This document shows, in pieces, positions 34,541-42,739 of a DNA stretch of 64,000 nucleotides (positions are counted from its first letter, which is position 1; each line of letters starts with the position of its first letter). The position numbers were made by a program, and so were the translations under genes. The notes below the pieces were generated by a model. The model was not told where the DNA came from, did no database searches, and was given only the letters and a program-made list of their open reading frames with translations. Source of the stretch: Rikenellaceae bacterium (GTDB lineage Bacteria; Bacteroidota; Bacteroidia; Bacteroidales; Rikenellaceae); the NCBI GenBank assembly GCA_015060065.1, contig SUZF01000007.1:1-64000 (forward strand), given 5' to 3'.

Positions 34541-35755
34541 ATGAATAAGATAAGATTCATATTAGTTGCCGTTTTGTTGTCTGTTTGTGCATCTGCTTTT
34601 GCGCAACTTAAAACTGTTGCAATATCAGAGATTATTGACAAGACACATCAGATTAACTACGAAACAAAACTTCGTTTAAGAACAAGTCTTACTGCGGCAA
34701 TCAATAAAAAGCAGGGATATACAGCAATGACAAGAGCGGATATCTCCTCTATTTTGAATGAACAGGCTTTCCAAAACTCCGGACTTGTTGATGAATCGAC
34801 AATCAAGAGACTTGGAGCAATGACTGGTGCCAGCCTGATTCTGATTACAGAGGCTATTAAAACAGATGGAGGTAGTAAGATTTATGTCGTTGTGAATCTG
34901 TTGGATGTTGAAACTGCACGTGTCCGTATGACCGAAAATCACACAATGCTGTTTAATGAAATCGAATCGGGCTGTGAAGTGTTGGCGAATAAGGTGCTTG
35001 GCATAAGCACCGCCTCTTCATCTGACAAGCCAGTTGTTTTGTATGGCTACTTGGCGGTTTATCCAAACGACATAGGAGAGTTCCGTTCTGCTCCGACCGC
35101 CATTATTAACCATTTCAACACTACAAAGACACATAATGATAATGGGTGGCGCCTGCCGACGGATGAAGAGTTGTCGGTAATGCGAAATATGGCTTCTCAA
35201 ATTCCCGGATTTCGTAATACGCGCTACATGACCTCCAACCAGACATCCTACGAGCATCCGACCGCTGTACGATTGGTATCAACCACTTATGTGGGCAGCG
35301 TTCAGCAGGCAAAAGTTGATGCGGAACAAGCAGAAAGACAAAGGGCGTACGATATAATCTACGATGGAGATGGAGATAATGGAGTTTATAAAATCGGTTA
35401 TTATCATCGCGAAGGTGGCGTTGTTTTCAGTTTGTCAAGTGACGGCAGACATGGAAAAATTGTTTATGCAACAGGGATAACAGACTCTTATTATGACGCC
35501 GGAGACTGGAAACCTTCTGGGGGAGGTTGGCGTTTACCGTCTATAAACGAGTTGAAGGCAATATATCGCTATAAGCAAACTATCAATGCCACCTTTTCAG
35601 AAAAAGGCATAAGTAGGTTGGAAAGTAGCAGGTATTGGTCGGGTAGTGCAAGTGGAAACAGGAAGGTCTGGCGTATAAATATGGCAGACGGCTATGTTAG
35701 TGATAATAATAATTTGAACGATTACTATCATCTTTGTTATGTCCTTGAATTTTAG
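34541..35755 (+). CDS. Secreted protein: CsgG/LpoB-like domain plus DUF1566/FISUMP-like C-terminus (404 aa)
   Basis: The start is Met5 of the ORF (MNKIRFILVAVLLSVCASAFAQ, signal peptidase I type). Residues of about 22-165 repeat the CsgG-like domain of the upstream gene (VAISEIIDKTHQINYETKLRLRTSL, GASLILITEAIK). The C-terminal half resembles DUF1566/FISUMP modules, with two GWRLPT/GWRLPS-(D/N)EL boxes (about 210 and 330) and a final YWSGSASGNRKVWRINMADG followed by NNNLNDYYHLCYVLEF. A helix with coiled-coil character (VDAEQAERQRAYD) joins them. FISUMP-type modules occur on secreted Bacteroidota proteins; no enzyme activity is known. It lies 19 nt after the upstream paralogue and is followed by a strong terminator. 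Confidence 0.82.
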   Translation: MNKIRFILVAVLLSVCASAFAQLKTVAISEIIDKTHQINYETKLRLRTSLTAAINKKQGYTAMTRADISSILNEQAFQNSGLVDESTIKRLGAMTGASLILITEAIKTDGGSKIYVVVNLLDVETARVRMTENHTMLFNEIESGCEVLANKVLGISTASSSDKPVVLYGYLAVYPNDIGEFRSAPTAIINHFNTTKTHNDNGWRLPTDEELSVMRNMASQIPGFRNTRYMTSNQTSYEHPTAVRLVSTTYVGSVQQAKVDAEQAERQRAYDIIYDGDGDNGVYKIGYYHREGGVVFSLSSDGRHGKIVYATGITDSYYDAGDWKPSGGGWRLPSINELKAIYRYKQTINATFSEKGISRLESSRYWSGSASGNRKVWRINMADGYVSDNNNLNDYYHLCYVLEF

Positions 35756-35777
35756 TGATTAGATTTGCTTCTATGAG

Positions 35778-35806
35778 GCGCAGACCGGTTTGGTCTGCGC
35801 TTTTTT
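35778..35806 (+). terminator. Strong rho-independent terminator after the CsgG-like pair
   Basis: The 9-bp stem GCGCAGACC-ggttt-GGTCTGCGC is followed directly by TTTTTT. It lies 22 nt after the stop at 35755. Confidence 0.9.
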
Positions 35807-35929
35807 ATGACACATTATTTTGAGTCTCATTTTGTCATCTTGCCCACCGAAGAGTCGGTTGGAGTGGTGTTGTGGGGTTGGAGATGCGTTTTTATAAGAG
35901 AAAAATCTGTCGGAAGGAACAGTTCTTGA

Positions 35930-35959
35930 TTGTGAATTATAAATTGTTTAGTATCTTTG
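35930..35959 (+). promoter_or_regulatory. Promoter of the lysE-cmk-ispH cluster
   Basis: TTG (35930-35932), 19 nt, then TATCTTTG (35952-35959) is a full match to the Bacteroidota promoter form. The leader to the ATG at 36047 is about 80 nt. The 35807-35929 stretch holds nothing else I recognise. Confidence 0.7.
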
Positions 35960-36046
35960 TCCCTTGGAAGAGTTTTGCCCGGAGAGCGTAGGCGGAGTGC
36001 CGGCTCTGCGGAGTGAGATGTTGAGAGAAAACAAGAGAGAGAAGAT

Positions 36047-36727
36047 ATGCTCGGATTGGAGATTATCACATTGTTATTGCGCGGATTTGCCGTGGGTTTG
36101 GCCGCATCGATTACGGTGGGACCTGTGGCTGTGTTGTGCATACAGCGCACGTTGAGCAAGAGCCGTCGCTCCGGCTTGGTGTCGGGTTTGGGCGTGGCGT
36201 GTGCCGATACGCTGATGGCAATTATCGCCTTCTTCTTCTACTCGATGTTGCAGGCTCAAATCGAGCAATACACCTCGCTGTTGAGTGTTGTGGGCGGAAT
36301 ATTCGTCGTGATTGTCGGAGTATATATCTTCTTCCAGAACCCCGTGCCACAGATTCGTAAAAATCGTGCCGGCAAGAGTTCGCTGTGGCAGGACTTCGTC
36401 TCGATGTTTGGCTTTACGATAGCCAATTTCGTGGTGGTGATTCCCTATATCCTCGCCTTCTTTGCGGTCTTCAATATCGGTACGGCAGAGAGTGCTGCTG
36501 CGGATGTGGCAATGCTCTTCCGCAGTGTGCTGATTATCATGGGATTCTTTGGTGGAGCAGCGATGTGGTGGATTATGCTCACCTCGCTAATCAATCTCTT
36601 CCGTCGCAAGTTCCGCCCGCGTCACATGCTTACCATAAATCATGTTGCCGGCATCGTCATCGCGTTGCTCGGAATATATACCATTATCTCCTCATTTATC
36701 GTCATAATGCCCAATGGAGTACAATAA
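36047..36727 (+). CDS. LysE/RhtB-family transporter
   Basis: The 226-aa membrane protein has six predicted helices. The N-terminal segment GFAVGLAASITVGPVAVLCIQRTL carries the family's G-x-x-x-GP motif, followed by SGLVSGLGVACADTLMAIIAFF. LysE-family proteins export amino acids and related small molecules; the substrate cannot be told from the sequence. The 3' end overlaps the cmk start by 14 nt, so the two genes are translationally linked. Confidence 0.88.
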   Translation: MLGLEIITLLLRGFAVGLAASITVGPVAVLCIQRTLSKSRRSGLVSGLGVACADTLMAIIAFFFYSMLQAQIEQYTSLLSVVGGIFVVIVGVYIFFQNPVPQIRKNRAGKSSLWQDFVSMFGFTIANFVVVIPYILAFFAVFNIGTAESAAADVAMLFRSVLIIMGFFGGAAMWWIMLTSLINLFRRKFRPRHMLTINHVAGIVIALLGIYTIISSFIVIMPNGVQ

Positions 36728-37433
36728 GAAACCAAAGAAAATTATCATTGCCGTGGATGGCTTCTCGTCGTGCGGTAAGAGTACATTCGCAAAGGCGATA
36801 GCCGCAAAACTTGGCTATATATTCATCGATACGGGTGCGATGTATCGTGCCGTGACGCTCTACGCGCTCGAACACGGAGCAATTCGCTCCGGTGTGGTTG
36901 ATGAAGATGCTGTGGTTGCATCGCTCAAAGATATATCCATCGATTTCCGCTTTAATCCGGCTCGTGGAGCCAGCGATATCTATGTGAATGGCGATTTGGT
37001 CGAGGGTAAGATTCGCACTATCGAGGTCAGCAACTGCGTAAGCCCCGTGAGTTCGATTCGCGAGGTGCGCGAAAAGTTGGTGGCGATGCAGCAGCAGATG
37101 GGCCGCAAGAGGGGTGTCGTGATGGACGGCCGCGATATCGGTACGGTGGTATTCCCCGATGCCGAACTCAAAATATTTATGACTGCCGACCCGCATATCC
37201 GCGCATTGCGTCGTTATGACGAACTGCGTGCCAAGGGCGATGATGTGTCGCTCGAAGAGATTGAGCATAATGTCCGCTCGCGCGATGAGGCGGATATGAC
37301 ACGAGCAATCTCGCCTCTGCGTCAGGCGGAGGATGCCATTGTCCTCGATAATAGTTTTATGACTATTCCCGAACAGATGGATTGGTTCATGGCGCGCTAT
37401 CGAGAGGTTACGGAATCGACAATCAACAATTGA
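36714..37433 (+). CDS. cmk: Cytidylate kinase
   Basis: CMP kinase supplies CDP and dCDP from ATP. The 239-aa protein has the P-loop IAVDGFSSCGKSTFAKAIA and YIFIDTGAMYRAVTLYAL. The NMP-binding and lid regions include VMDGRDIGTVVFPDAELKIFMTAD and RYDELRAKGDDVSLEEIEHNVRSRDEADMTR in short pieces. The start lies inside the end of the LysE-type gene. The 3' end and the 27-nt gap to ispH contain CAATTGA and GTCAATTAT repeat pieces, and GACAATC...GATTGTC can form a small hairpin there. Confidence 0.95.
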   Translation: MEYNKKPKKIIIAVDGFSSCGKSTFAKAIAAKLGYIFIDTGAMYRAVTLYALEHGAIRSGVVDEDAVVASLKDISIDFRFNPARGASDIYVNGDLVEGKIRTIEVSNCVSPVSSIREVREKLVAMQQQMGRKRGVVMDGRDIGTVVFPDAELKIFMTADPHIRALRRYDELRAKGDDVSLEEIEHNVRSRDEADMTRAISPLRQAEDAIVLDNSFMTIPEQMDWFMARYREVTESTINN

Positions 37434-37460
37434 TGGTTGTCGATTGTCAATTATAGGAGT

Positions 37461-38366
37461 ATGCGTGTCGAGATAGACGATAATTCGGGTTTCTGCTTCG
37501 GTGTGGTGAGAGCCATAGGCGAGGCGGAGCGGGCTTTGCAGAGTGGCGAGGTCTTCTCGCTCGGAGATATCGTTCATAACCGTATCGAGGTGCAGCGTTT
37601 GGAGCAACTGGGGCTGCGCACGGTGTCGCACGAGGAGTTGCCTGCGCTTGCCGGCTGTCGCCTGCTTGTGAGGGCGCACGGAGAGCCTCCCTCGACCTTT
37701 GAACAGGCTCGGTCGTTGGGTATGGAGGTTATCGATGCCACCTGTCCTGTGGTTGCCAAGTTGCAGGAGCGGGTTGTGAAGGCTCACGCGAAGATGCGCG
37801 AGGTGGGCGGTCAGGTTGTGATTCTCGGAAAGCGCGGACATGCCGAGGTTGTGGGGCTTACGGGTCAGGTAGTCGAGCCGACAATCATTGTTGAGCGGGT
37901 CGAAGATTTGGAGCAGATAGATTTCTCGCGACCCATATTTTTCTTGTCGCAGACCACGCAGAGCGTTGAACTCTTTGAGCGTTTGCGCGAGGAGATGCTC
38001 TCGCGCTTGGCTTCACCCGATATGCTTACGGCACATGATACGATATGCCGTCAGGTCTCTTCACGCGAGAAACACCTCGAAGAGTTTGCCCGTCGGCACG
38101 ATGTGATAATCTTTGTGTGTGGCCGCAAGTCGAGTAATGGCAAGGTGCTGGCAGAGGTGTGTCGTGCGGCAAACCCTCGAACATACAACATCGAGGAGGC
38201 GCAGGAGTTGCAAGAGGAGTGGTTTGTGGGTGCCGAGTCGGTCGGTATATGTGGTGCAACATCGACCCCGAAGTGGTTGATGAAGGAGATTGCGGAGGCG
38301 ATTGAGAATTCACAATTCACAATTAACCCTCCTTTGGAGGCTTTTCCTCCTCGCGGCTCGGCATAG
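37461..38366 (+). CDS. ispH: 4-hydroxy-3-methylbut-2-enyl diphosphate reductase
   Basis: This enzyme catalyses the last step of the MEP isoprenoid pathway, making IPP and DMAPP, and uses a 4Fe-4S cluster. The ATG at 37461 (MRVEIDDNSGFCFGV) is chosen over the track's upstream TTG, which only translates repeat sequence. The three cluster cysteines are in SGFCFGVVRA, DATCPVVAK and GICGATSTPKWLM; LLVRAHGEPPS is also conserved. The natural end of the family is soon after STPKWLMKEIAEAI. Here an extra tail (ENSQFTINPPLEAFPPRGSA) follows, partly encoded by CACAATTCACAATT repeat units. The 301-aa length is otherwise near normal. Confidence 0.94.
   Translation: MRVEIDDNSGFCFGVVRAIGEAERALQSGEVFSLGDIVHNRIEVQRLEQLGLRTVSHEELPALAGCRLLVRAHGEPPSTFEQARSLGMEVIDATCPVVAKLQERVVKAHAKMREVGGQVVILGKRGHAEVVGLTGQVVEPTIIVERVEDLEQIDFSRPIFFLSQTTQSVELFERLREEMLSRLASPDMLTAHDTICRQVSSREKHLEEFARRHDVIIFVCGRKSSNGKVLAEVCRAANPRTYNIEEAQELQEEWFVGAESVGICGATSTPKWLMKEIAEAIENSQFTINPPLEAFPPRGSA
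38307..38325. repeat. CAATTNN heptamers inside the 3' end of ispH
   Basis: GAATTCACAATTCACAATT is the same heptamer unit seen at 4363-4468. It encodes part of the extra C-terminal tail of IspH (NSQFTI). Confidence 0.75.
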
Positions 38367-38470
38367 TGCAAACACGTTTGCTCTCTGCACTCGCTCCGCA
38401 GCGTCGGTTCACAATTGATGGTATAGACATTTAGATCATTATCGACCACTCGAACAAAAAAACTTTAATT

Positions 38471-38521
38471 ATCAATTCTCAATTGTCAATTGTCAATTGT
38501 CAATTATCAATTATCAATTAT
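38471..38521. repeat. CAATTNN heptamer array abutting a start codon
   Basis: About seven tandem units (CAATTCT, CAATTGT x3, CAATTAT x3) end directly at the ATG at 38522. They replace the usual leader and ribosome-binding region of that gene. The upstream 38367-38470 interval is non-coding with one more CACAATTGATGG fragment. Confidence 0.85.
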
Positions 38522-38995
38522 ATGAAATATATCGTTCGTTCTGTAAAATTTTTGGTAGCACTGCTCGTTCTATATGTGGCAGCGGTGTGGCTGATGTCTG
38601 CTATGGGAGCCTCGATGCTCTCGGTGCGTGACACGGTTTTTGTGATGTTTCAGACACTGCGAGGACAACTGCTCGTGGCTGCAATAGTGGTATGGGTGGC
38701 GATATACCCGAAAGTCGGCTATGTGAAGCGCGAGAGCAGTGCCGATTTCGATGCCGACAAGGAGCAGATTATGACAGCCTTTGTGGTGTCGGGATATGAA
38801 CTTGCAGAGCAGAACGAGCAGGAGATGCGCTTTCGTGCCTCGAACTTCTTCCGTCGTCTGCGCCTACTCTTCGAGGATGAGGTGGTGGTGCGTCGCAGCG
38901 AGAGTGGAGGCATCGAGATTGAGGGTGTGCGTCGCACCGTGGCATTGGCAATGATGCGCCTGAATGGTTATTTGGAACACAAAAGAGATGAGTAG
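38522..38995 (+). CDS. Small membrane protein of unknown function (157 aa)
   Basis: The start at 38522 (MKYIVRSVKFLVALLVLYVAAVWLM) is Met14 of the listed ORF; the 13 codons before it are repeat sequence. Two transmembrane helices lie at about 8-28 and 43-62 (LLVAAIVVWVAIYPKVGYV). A soluble alpha/beta tail follows, rich in Glu and Arg (YELAEQNEQEMRFRASNFFRRLRLLFEDEVVV). I do not recognise the family. The stop codon overlaps the start of the protease gene (ATGAGTAG), so the two are probably translated together and may act together in the envelope. Confidence 0.75.
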   Translation: MKYIVRSVKFLVALLVLYVAAVWLMSAMGASMLSVRDTVFVMFQTLRGQLLVAAIVVWVAIYPKVGYVKRESSADFDADKEQIMTAFVVSGYELAEQNEQEMRFRASNFFRRLRLLFEDEVVVRRSESGGIEIEGVRRTVALAMMRLNGYLEHKRDE

Positions 38996-40661
38996 GGTCA
39001 AAAGAGCGATAAAATATGTTGTAACGGCAGTCGTAATGGTTGCCGCAGCGGGTGTTTTTACGTTTGCGAGTCGTGACGATTTCGGTCTGGGACGTAATAT
39101 GGAGTTGCTTGTCAATATGATGCGCGAGTTGGCGACCCACTATGTCGATAAACTCGACCCCGACAAGATGATGCGCGATGCCGCAAACGGAATGGTCGGC
39201 AATCTCGACCCCTATACCGCCTACCTCTCGGAGGAGGATATGAAGGAGTTCGAGTTGGCGACAACCGGCAAGTATGGCGGTATCGGAGCCTTGATTCGTA
39301 AGCGTGGCGACTATATCGTCATTGCCGAGCCGTACAAAGGTTCGCCTGCCGACCGTGCCGGATTGAAGGCGGGAGATAAAATTGTCGCCATAGGTGGAGA
39401 TGATGCCAAGGGATTTACGACCGAGCAGGTGAGTTCGCGACTGAAAGGCGACCCCAATACCAATGTGAAGGTAACAATCGAGAATCTCTTTGACGGGAAG
39501 CGTCGCACGCTCAATATCAAACGTGAGCGTATCGCTATTCCGGGTATCGCCTATGCGGGTATGTTGAACGACAGTGTCGGCTATGTTCGTCATGCAGATT
39601 TTACTGATGGATGTTACGACGATATGCGAGCAGCCATAGAGCGATTGCGTGCCGAGCAGGAGTTGAAGGGATTGGTTCTCGACTACCGAAACAACGGAGG
39701 AGGGATCCTTCAAGAGGCGGTAAAGATTGTGTCGCTCTTTACCCCGAAGGGTACGGAGGTGGTTAGCACCAAGGGACGTGTCGAGAGCGAAAACAAGACC
39801 TTCCGCACCGAACTTGACCCGTTGTTGCCCGATGTGCCGATTGTGGTGCTGGTAAATGGAAATACGGCATCGTCGTCGGAGATTGTGGCGGGTGCATTGC
39901 AGGATATGGACCGTGCCGTAATTATGGGTCAGAAGAGTTTTGGCAAGGGTCTGGTGCAGAGTTCTCGCCCGATAGGTTACGATGCCTACGTGAAGATGAC
40001 CACGGCAAAATATTACATCCCGTCGGGTCGCTGCATACAGAATATTGACTACTCGGAGCATCGCGAGAGTGGGCGTGAGGTTGCCGACTCGCTTATTCGT
40101 GAGTTTAAGACCCGCAATGGACGTAAGGTCTATGATGGTGGGGGTATTATGCCCGATGTGTCGCTCGATGCGGAGTATATCAGCCGTTTTGCGCTGACGC
40201 TCTATGCTATGGGAATCATCGACGAGTTTGGCGATGAGTATATGAAGCGTCACCACGCCGATACGATAGATGTGCGTCGCTTCTCGATAAGTGATGAGGA
40301 GTATGAGCGTTTTGTGGAGTTTGTGAAGGAGCGAAATGTAGCCTACACCTCCGAGACGCGCCTTGCCCTTGACCAACTTCGTCGTGCCGTCAAGGCCGAC
40401 CGTTTCGAGCAGGATATGGAGAAGCATATAGCCGATATCGAGAGCGGGCTTAAAGATGATACCGAGAGTAACCTGCGCACCTACCGTGACGAGATTGTCG
40501 AGAGCCTGAACAGCCATATTGTACTGCGCTACAAATACTCGGAGGGTGCGGTTGAACACTCTCTGGAAGAAGATAAAGAGGTTGCCGAGGCGGTAAAACT
40601 GCTGGGCAATTTGTCCGAATATCGCGAGATTCTCTCGTCGCGCGATACCCGCAGAAAGTGA
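38988..40661 (+). CDS. ctpA: S41-family C-terminal processing protease (Ctp)
   Basis: With the start at Met9 of the ORF (MSRVKRAIKYVVTAVVMVAAAG) the protein is 557 aa, with an N-terminal signal anchor. A PDZ domain follows at about 85-165 (YGGIGALIRKRGDYIVIAEPYKGSPADRAGLKAGDKI). The S41 core contains the strand GLVLDYRNNGGGILQEAV, the catalytic Ser in NGNTASSSEIVAGAL, and the catalytic Lys in IMGQKSFGKGLVQ. The C-terminal helical region is typical of Bacteroidales CtpA. It should cleave periplasmic proteins at their C-termini. It overlaps the upstream membrane protein gene by 8 nt. Confidence 0.94.
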   Translation: MSRVKRAIKYVVTAVVMVAAAGVFTFASRDDFGLGRNMELLVNMMRELATHYVDKLDPDKMMRDAANGMVGNLDPYTAYLSEEDMKEFELATTGKYGGIGALIRKRGDYIVIAEPYKGSPADRAGLKAGDKIVAIGGDDAKGFTTEQVSSRLKGDPNTNVKVTIENLFDGKRRTLNIKRERIAIPGIAYAGMLNDSVGYVRHADFTDGCYDDMRAAIERLRAEQELKGLVLDYRNNGGGILQEAVKIVSLFTPKGTEVVSTKGRVESENKTFRTELDPLLPDVPIVVLVNGNTASSSEIVAGALQDMDRAVIMGQKSFGKGLVQSSRPIGYDAYVKMTTAKYYIPSGRCIQNIDYSEHRESGREVADSLIREFKTRNGRKVYDGGGIMPDVSLDAEYISRFALTLYAMGIIDEFGDEYMKRHHADTIDVRRFSISDEEYERFVEFVKERNVAYTSETRLALDQLRRAVKADRFEQDMEKHIADIESGLKDDTESNLRTYRDEIVESLNSHIVLRYKYSEGAVEHSLEEDKEVAEAVKLLGNLSEYREILSSRDTRRK

Positions 40662-40693
40662 GCCTCGAAATTGAGATTTGACCCGAACAGACG

Positions 40694-41884
40694 ATGAAAC
40701 GTATTGGTAAAATATTGTCTTTCCGTAACCGTGTGGTGGCTATTATCATAGGAGCCGCCATTGCCGGTGTGTCGTTGCTCTTCACGAATGATATGGCACG
40801 CCACCTGCGCGAGAAGGAGCAGCACGACGTCGAGTTGTGGGCGCGGGCGATGGAGAGGGTCAATCGCGATGCTATGGGGGACTATATGGGCGACCCGCTG
40901 ATTGCCAATATCGTCAATAATCGCAACAATATCCCCTTTGTCATTACCGACGAGAATCTGAATGTAATCTCGTCACACCTCGTACCCGACCACCTGACCG
41001 ATAACCCTCAACGATTGCGCAAACTTCTCGACCGTTTTGCCGGAGAGAATACGCCTATTGTGGTGCGGTTTTGGTGGACTAACGAGCATAATCACATAAT
41101 CTTCTATGGGCAGTCGCGATTACTTAAATCGCTCTATTACTTCCCTTATATCCAGATTATGGTTATCTTCGTCTTCTGTGTGATGATATTCATAACCTTC
41201 CGCTCGACCAAGCAGGATGAGCAGAATAGGGTGTGGATAGGTTTGGCGAAGGAGACGGCACACCAACTCGGTACTCCGACTTCGTCGTTGCTCGGCTGGA
41301 TAGAGTATCTGCGCTCGCAGGGTGTCGATCCCGATGCCGTGAATGAGATGCAGAAGGATTTGACCCACCTGATGAAGATTGTGGACAGATTCTCGAAAAT
41401 CGGCTCCGAGACAACCCTTGCCCCTGCCAATGTGAATGAGGTTGTGGGCGAATCGGTGATGTATTTCCGCAAACGCATACCGCGCAACGTGACTCTGGAC
41501 TATAACGGACTCGCTACTGCTCCCGTGCAGGCAAATCTCAATGTGGCACTCTTTGAGTGGGTGGTCGAAAATCTGATGAAGAATGCCCTCGATGCGTTGC
41601 AGGGGCATGGCAATATCGATGTCAGCATCGGCTCTGACCATAAGCGGGTGTGGATTGATGTGAAGGATACCGGAAAGGGTATTGCCAAGAATAATTGGAA
41701 ACGTATCTTCGAGCCGGGATTTACAACCAAAACACGAGGCTGGGGTCTTGGACTGTCGCTCTCGCGACGTATCGTCGAGGAGTATCACGGAGGCCGTATT
41801 GCCGTGACCGAATCGGAGATTGGCAAGGGAACTACTATACGTATAACACTCAAACGAACCTATGAAACAGTCGCTCGCGGATAG
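40694..41884 (+). CDS. Membrane sensor histidine kinase, orphan
   Basis: The 396-aa protein has a first helix at about 12-30 (NRVVAIIIGAAIAGVSLLF), a periplasmic domain of about 120 residues and a second helix near 150-170 (YIQIMVIFVFCVMIFITF). A HisKA-like region carries the phospho-acceptor His in AKETAHQLGTPTSSLLGW. The HATPase domain shows the N box (WVVENLMKNALDAL), DTGKGIAKN and RGWGLGLSLSRRIVEEYHGG. No HAMP domain is seen and no response regulator gene is in the neighbourhood. The ligand is unknown. The 3' end overlaps the DUF4271 gene by 23 nt. Confidence 0.93.
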   Translation: MKRIGKILSFRNRVVAIIIGAAIAGVSLLFTNDMARHLREKEQHDVELWARAMERVNRDAMGDYMGDPLIANIVNNRNNIPFVITDENLNVISSHLVPDHLTDNPQRLRKLLDRFAGENTPIVVRFWWTNEHNHIIFYGQSRLLKSLYYFPYIQIMVIFVFCVMIFITFRSTKQDEQNRVWIGLAKETAHQLGTPTSSLLGWIEYLRSQGVDPDAVNEMQKDLTHLMKIVDRFSKIGSETTLAPANVNEVVGESVMYFRKRIPRNVTLDYNGLATAPVQANLNVALFEWVVENLMKNALDALQGHGNIDVSIGSDHKRVWIDVKDTGKGIAKNNWKRIFEPGFTTKTRGWGLGLSLSRRIVEEYHGGRIAVTESEIGKGTTIRITLKRTYETVARG

Positions 41885-42716
41885 CCTTGTACAGACTGCA
41901 ATGCCCGATACGCTTGCGCAGTCAGTGGTCGGGGATGCTGCTCTGCCGATGCAGGCAGAGGGTGTCCTTATGCGTGAAGTTTCGATTGCCGAGATGCTCG
42001 GCTCGCAGAGTGTTAATACAATACCTGCGGTATTGGTCGAGGAGGGTGGTACGCTGATAGATGATTGGTTTTTTCAGTTGTTGGCGCTACTCCTGCTGAC
42101 AATCTTCATCTTCTTTATTGCTCGTCATAAGCACCAAATTTTTACAATGCTTGGCCGAATGTTGCGCGGTCGTCTGCCGGAGGATTACTCTGCGGGACGG
42201 CGTGACGAGGTGCTGACACGCTCGTTCCTGCACTCCTCGTCTGTAATCGGGGTGCTGCTTGTGACTCTTCTGCTGACAAAATATGCGCCTCTGTGGTTGC
42301 CTGAAAGTTTTGATATCTCGGCAGGGTGGCAATCTACGGTGGCGGCGGCTTTGTCGGTGGCAGCAATCTTTGCCATAGGAGTTTTTGAGCAAGGGGTGCT
42401 TCGGATTATCGGAATTGTAACGCACAATGGAGATGTTGTGGGAACTATGCTCTACATAAAGAGAGCCTACTTTGCCCTTGCCGCAATCGCTATGGCACCC
42501 ATCTTTTTGCTCGGTATCCTCTCGGCAGAAAAGGTTACTGCCGGATGGAATATACTACTTGCCGCGGAGTGTGCTGTTTTGACACTTTTATTTATAAAAG
42601 AGACTCTTACATTCTTTATTGATAAAAAAATTCCGATTTTGCATTGGATTTTGTACCTTTGCACCGTCGAAGTGTTCCCGTTGTCGTTGATATGGGCTTT
42701 GACTACAAGAAGTTAA
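41862..42716 (+). CDS. DUF4271-type integral membrane protein
   Basis: The 284-aa protein has a hydrophilic N-terminus of about 70 residues with a Leu-rich amphipathic start, then several helices (FFQLLALLLLTIFIFFIARH, GVLLVTLLLTKYAPLWLP, VAAALSVAAIFAIGVFEQGVL and more to the end). It matches the DUF4271 proteins that precede uroporphyrinogen-III synthase in many Bacteroidota. Function unknown. It starts within the histidine kinase gene and is 23 nt before hemD. Confidence 0.82.
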   Translation: MKQSLADSLVQTAMPDTLAQSVVGDAALPMQAEGVLMREVSIAEMLGSQSVNTIPAVLVEEGGTLIDDWFFQLLALLLLTIFIFFIARHKHQIFTMLGRMLRGRLPEDYSAGRRDEVLTRSFLHSSSVIGVLLVTLLLTKYAPLWLPESFDISAGWQSTVAAALSVAAIFAIGVFEQGVLRIIGIVTHNGDVVGTMLYIKRAYFALAAIAMAPIFLLGILSAEKVTAGWNILLAAECAVLTLLFIKETLTFFIDKKIPILHWILYLCTVEVFPLSLIWALTTRS

Positions 42717-42739
42717 TAACATTATAAAGAGATAGAGAG

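Noticed and set aside
37437-37460. TTG start for IspH with MSIVNYRS leader
   Set aside because: These codons are repeat-derived; the ATG at 37461 starts at the conserved region.
38769-40559. Minus-strand ORF of 596 aa
   Set aside because: Antisense shadow of the Ctp protease gene; no family features, His/Arg/Leu-rich shadow composition.
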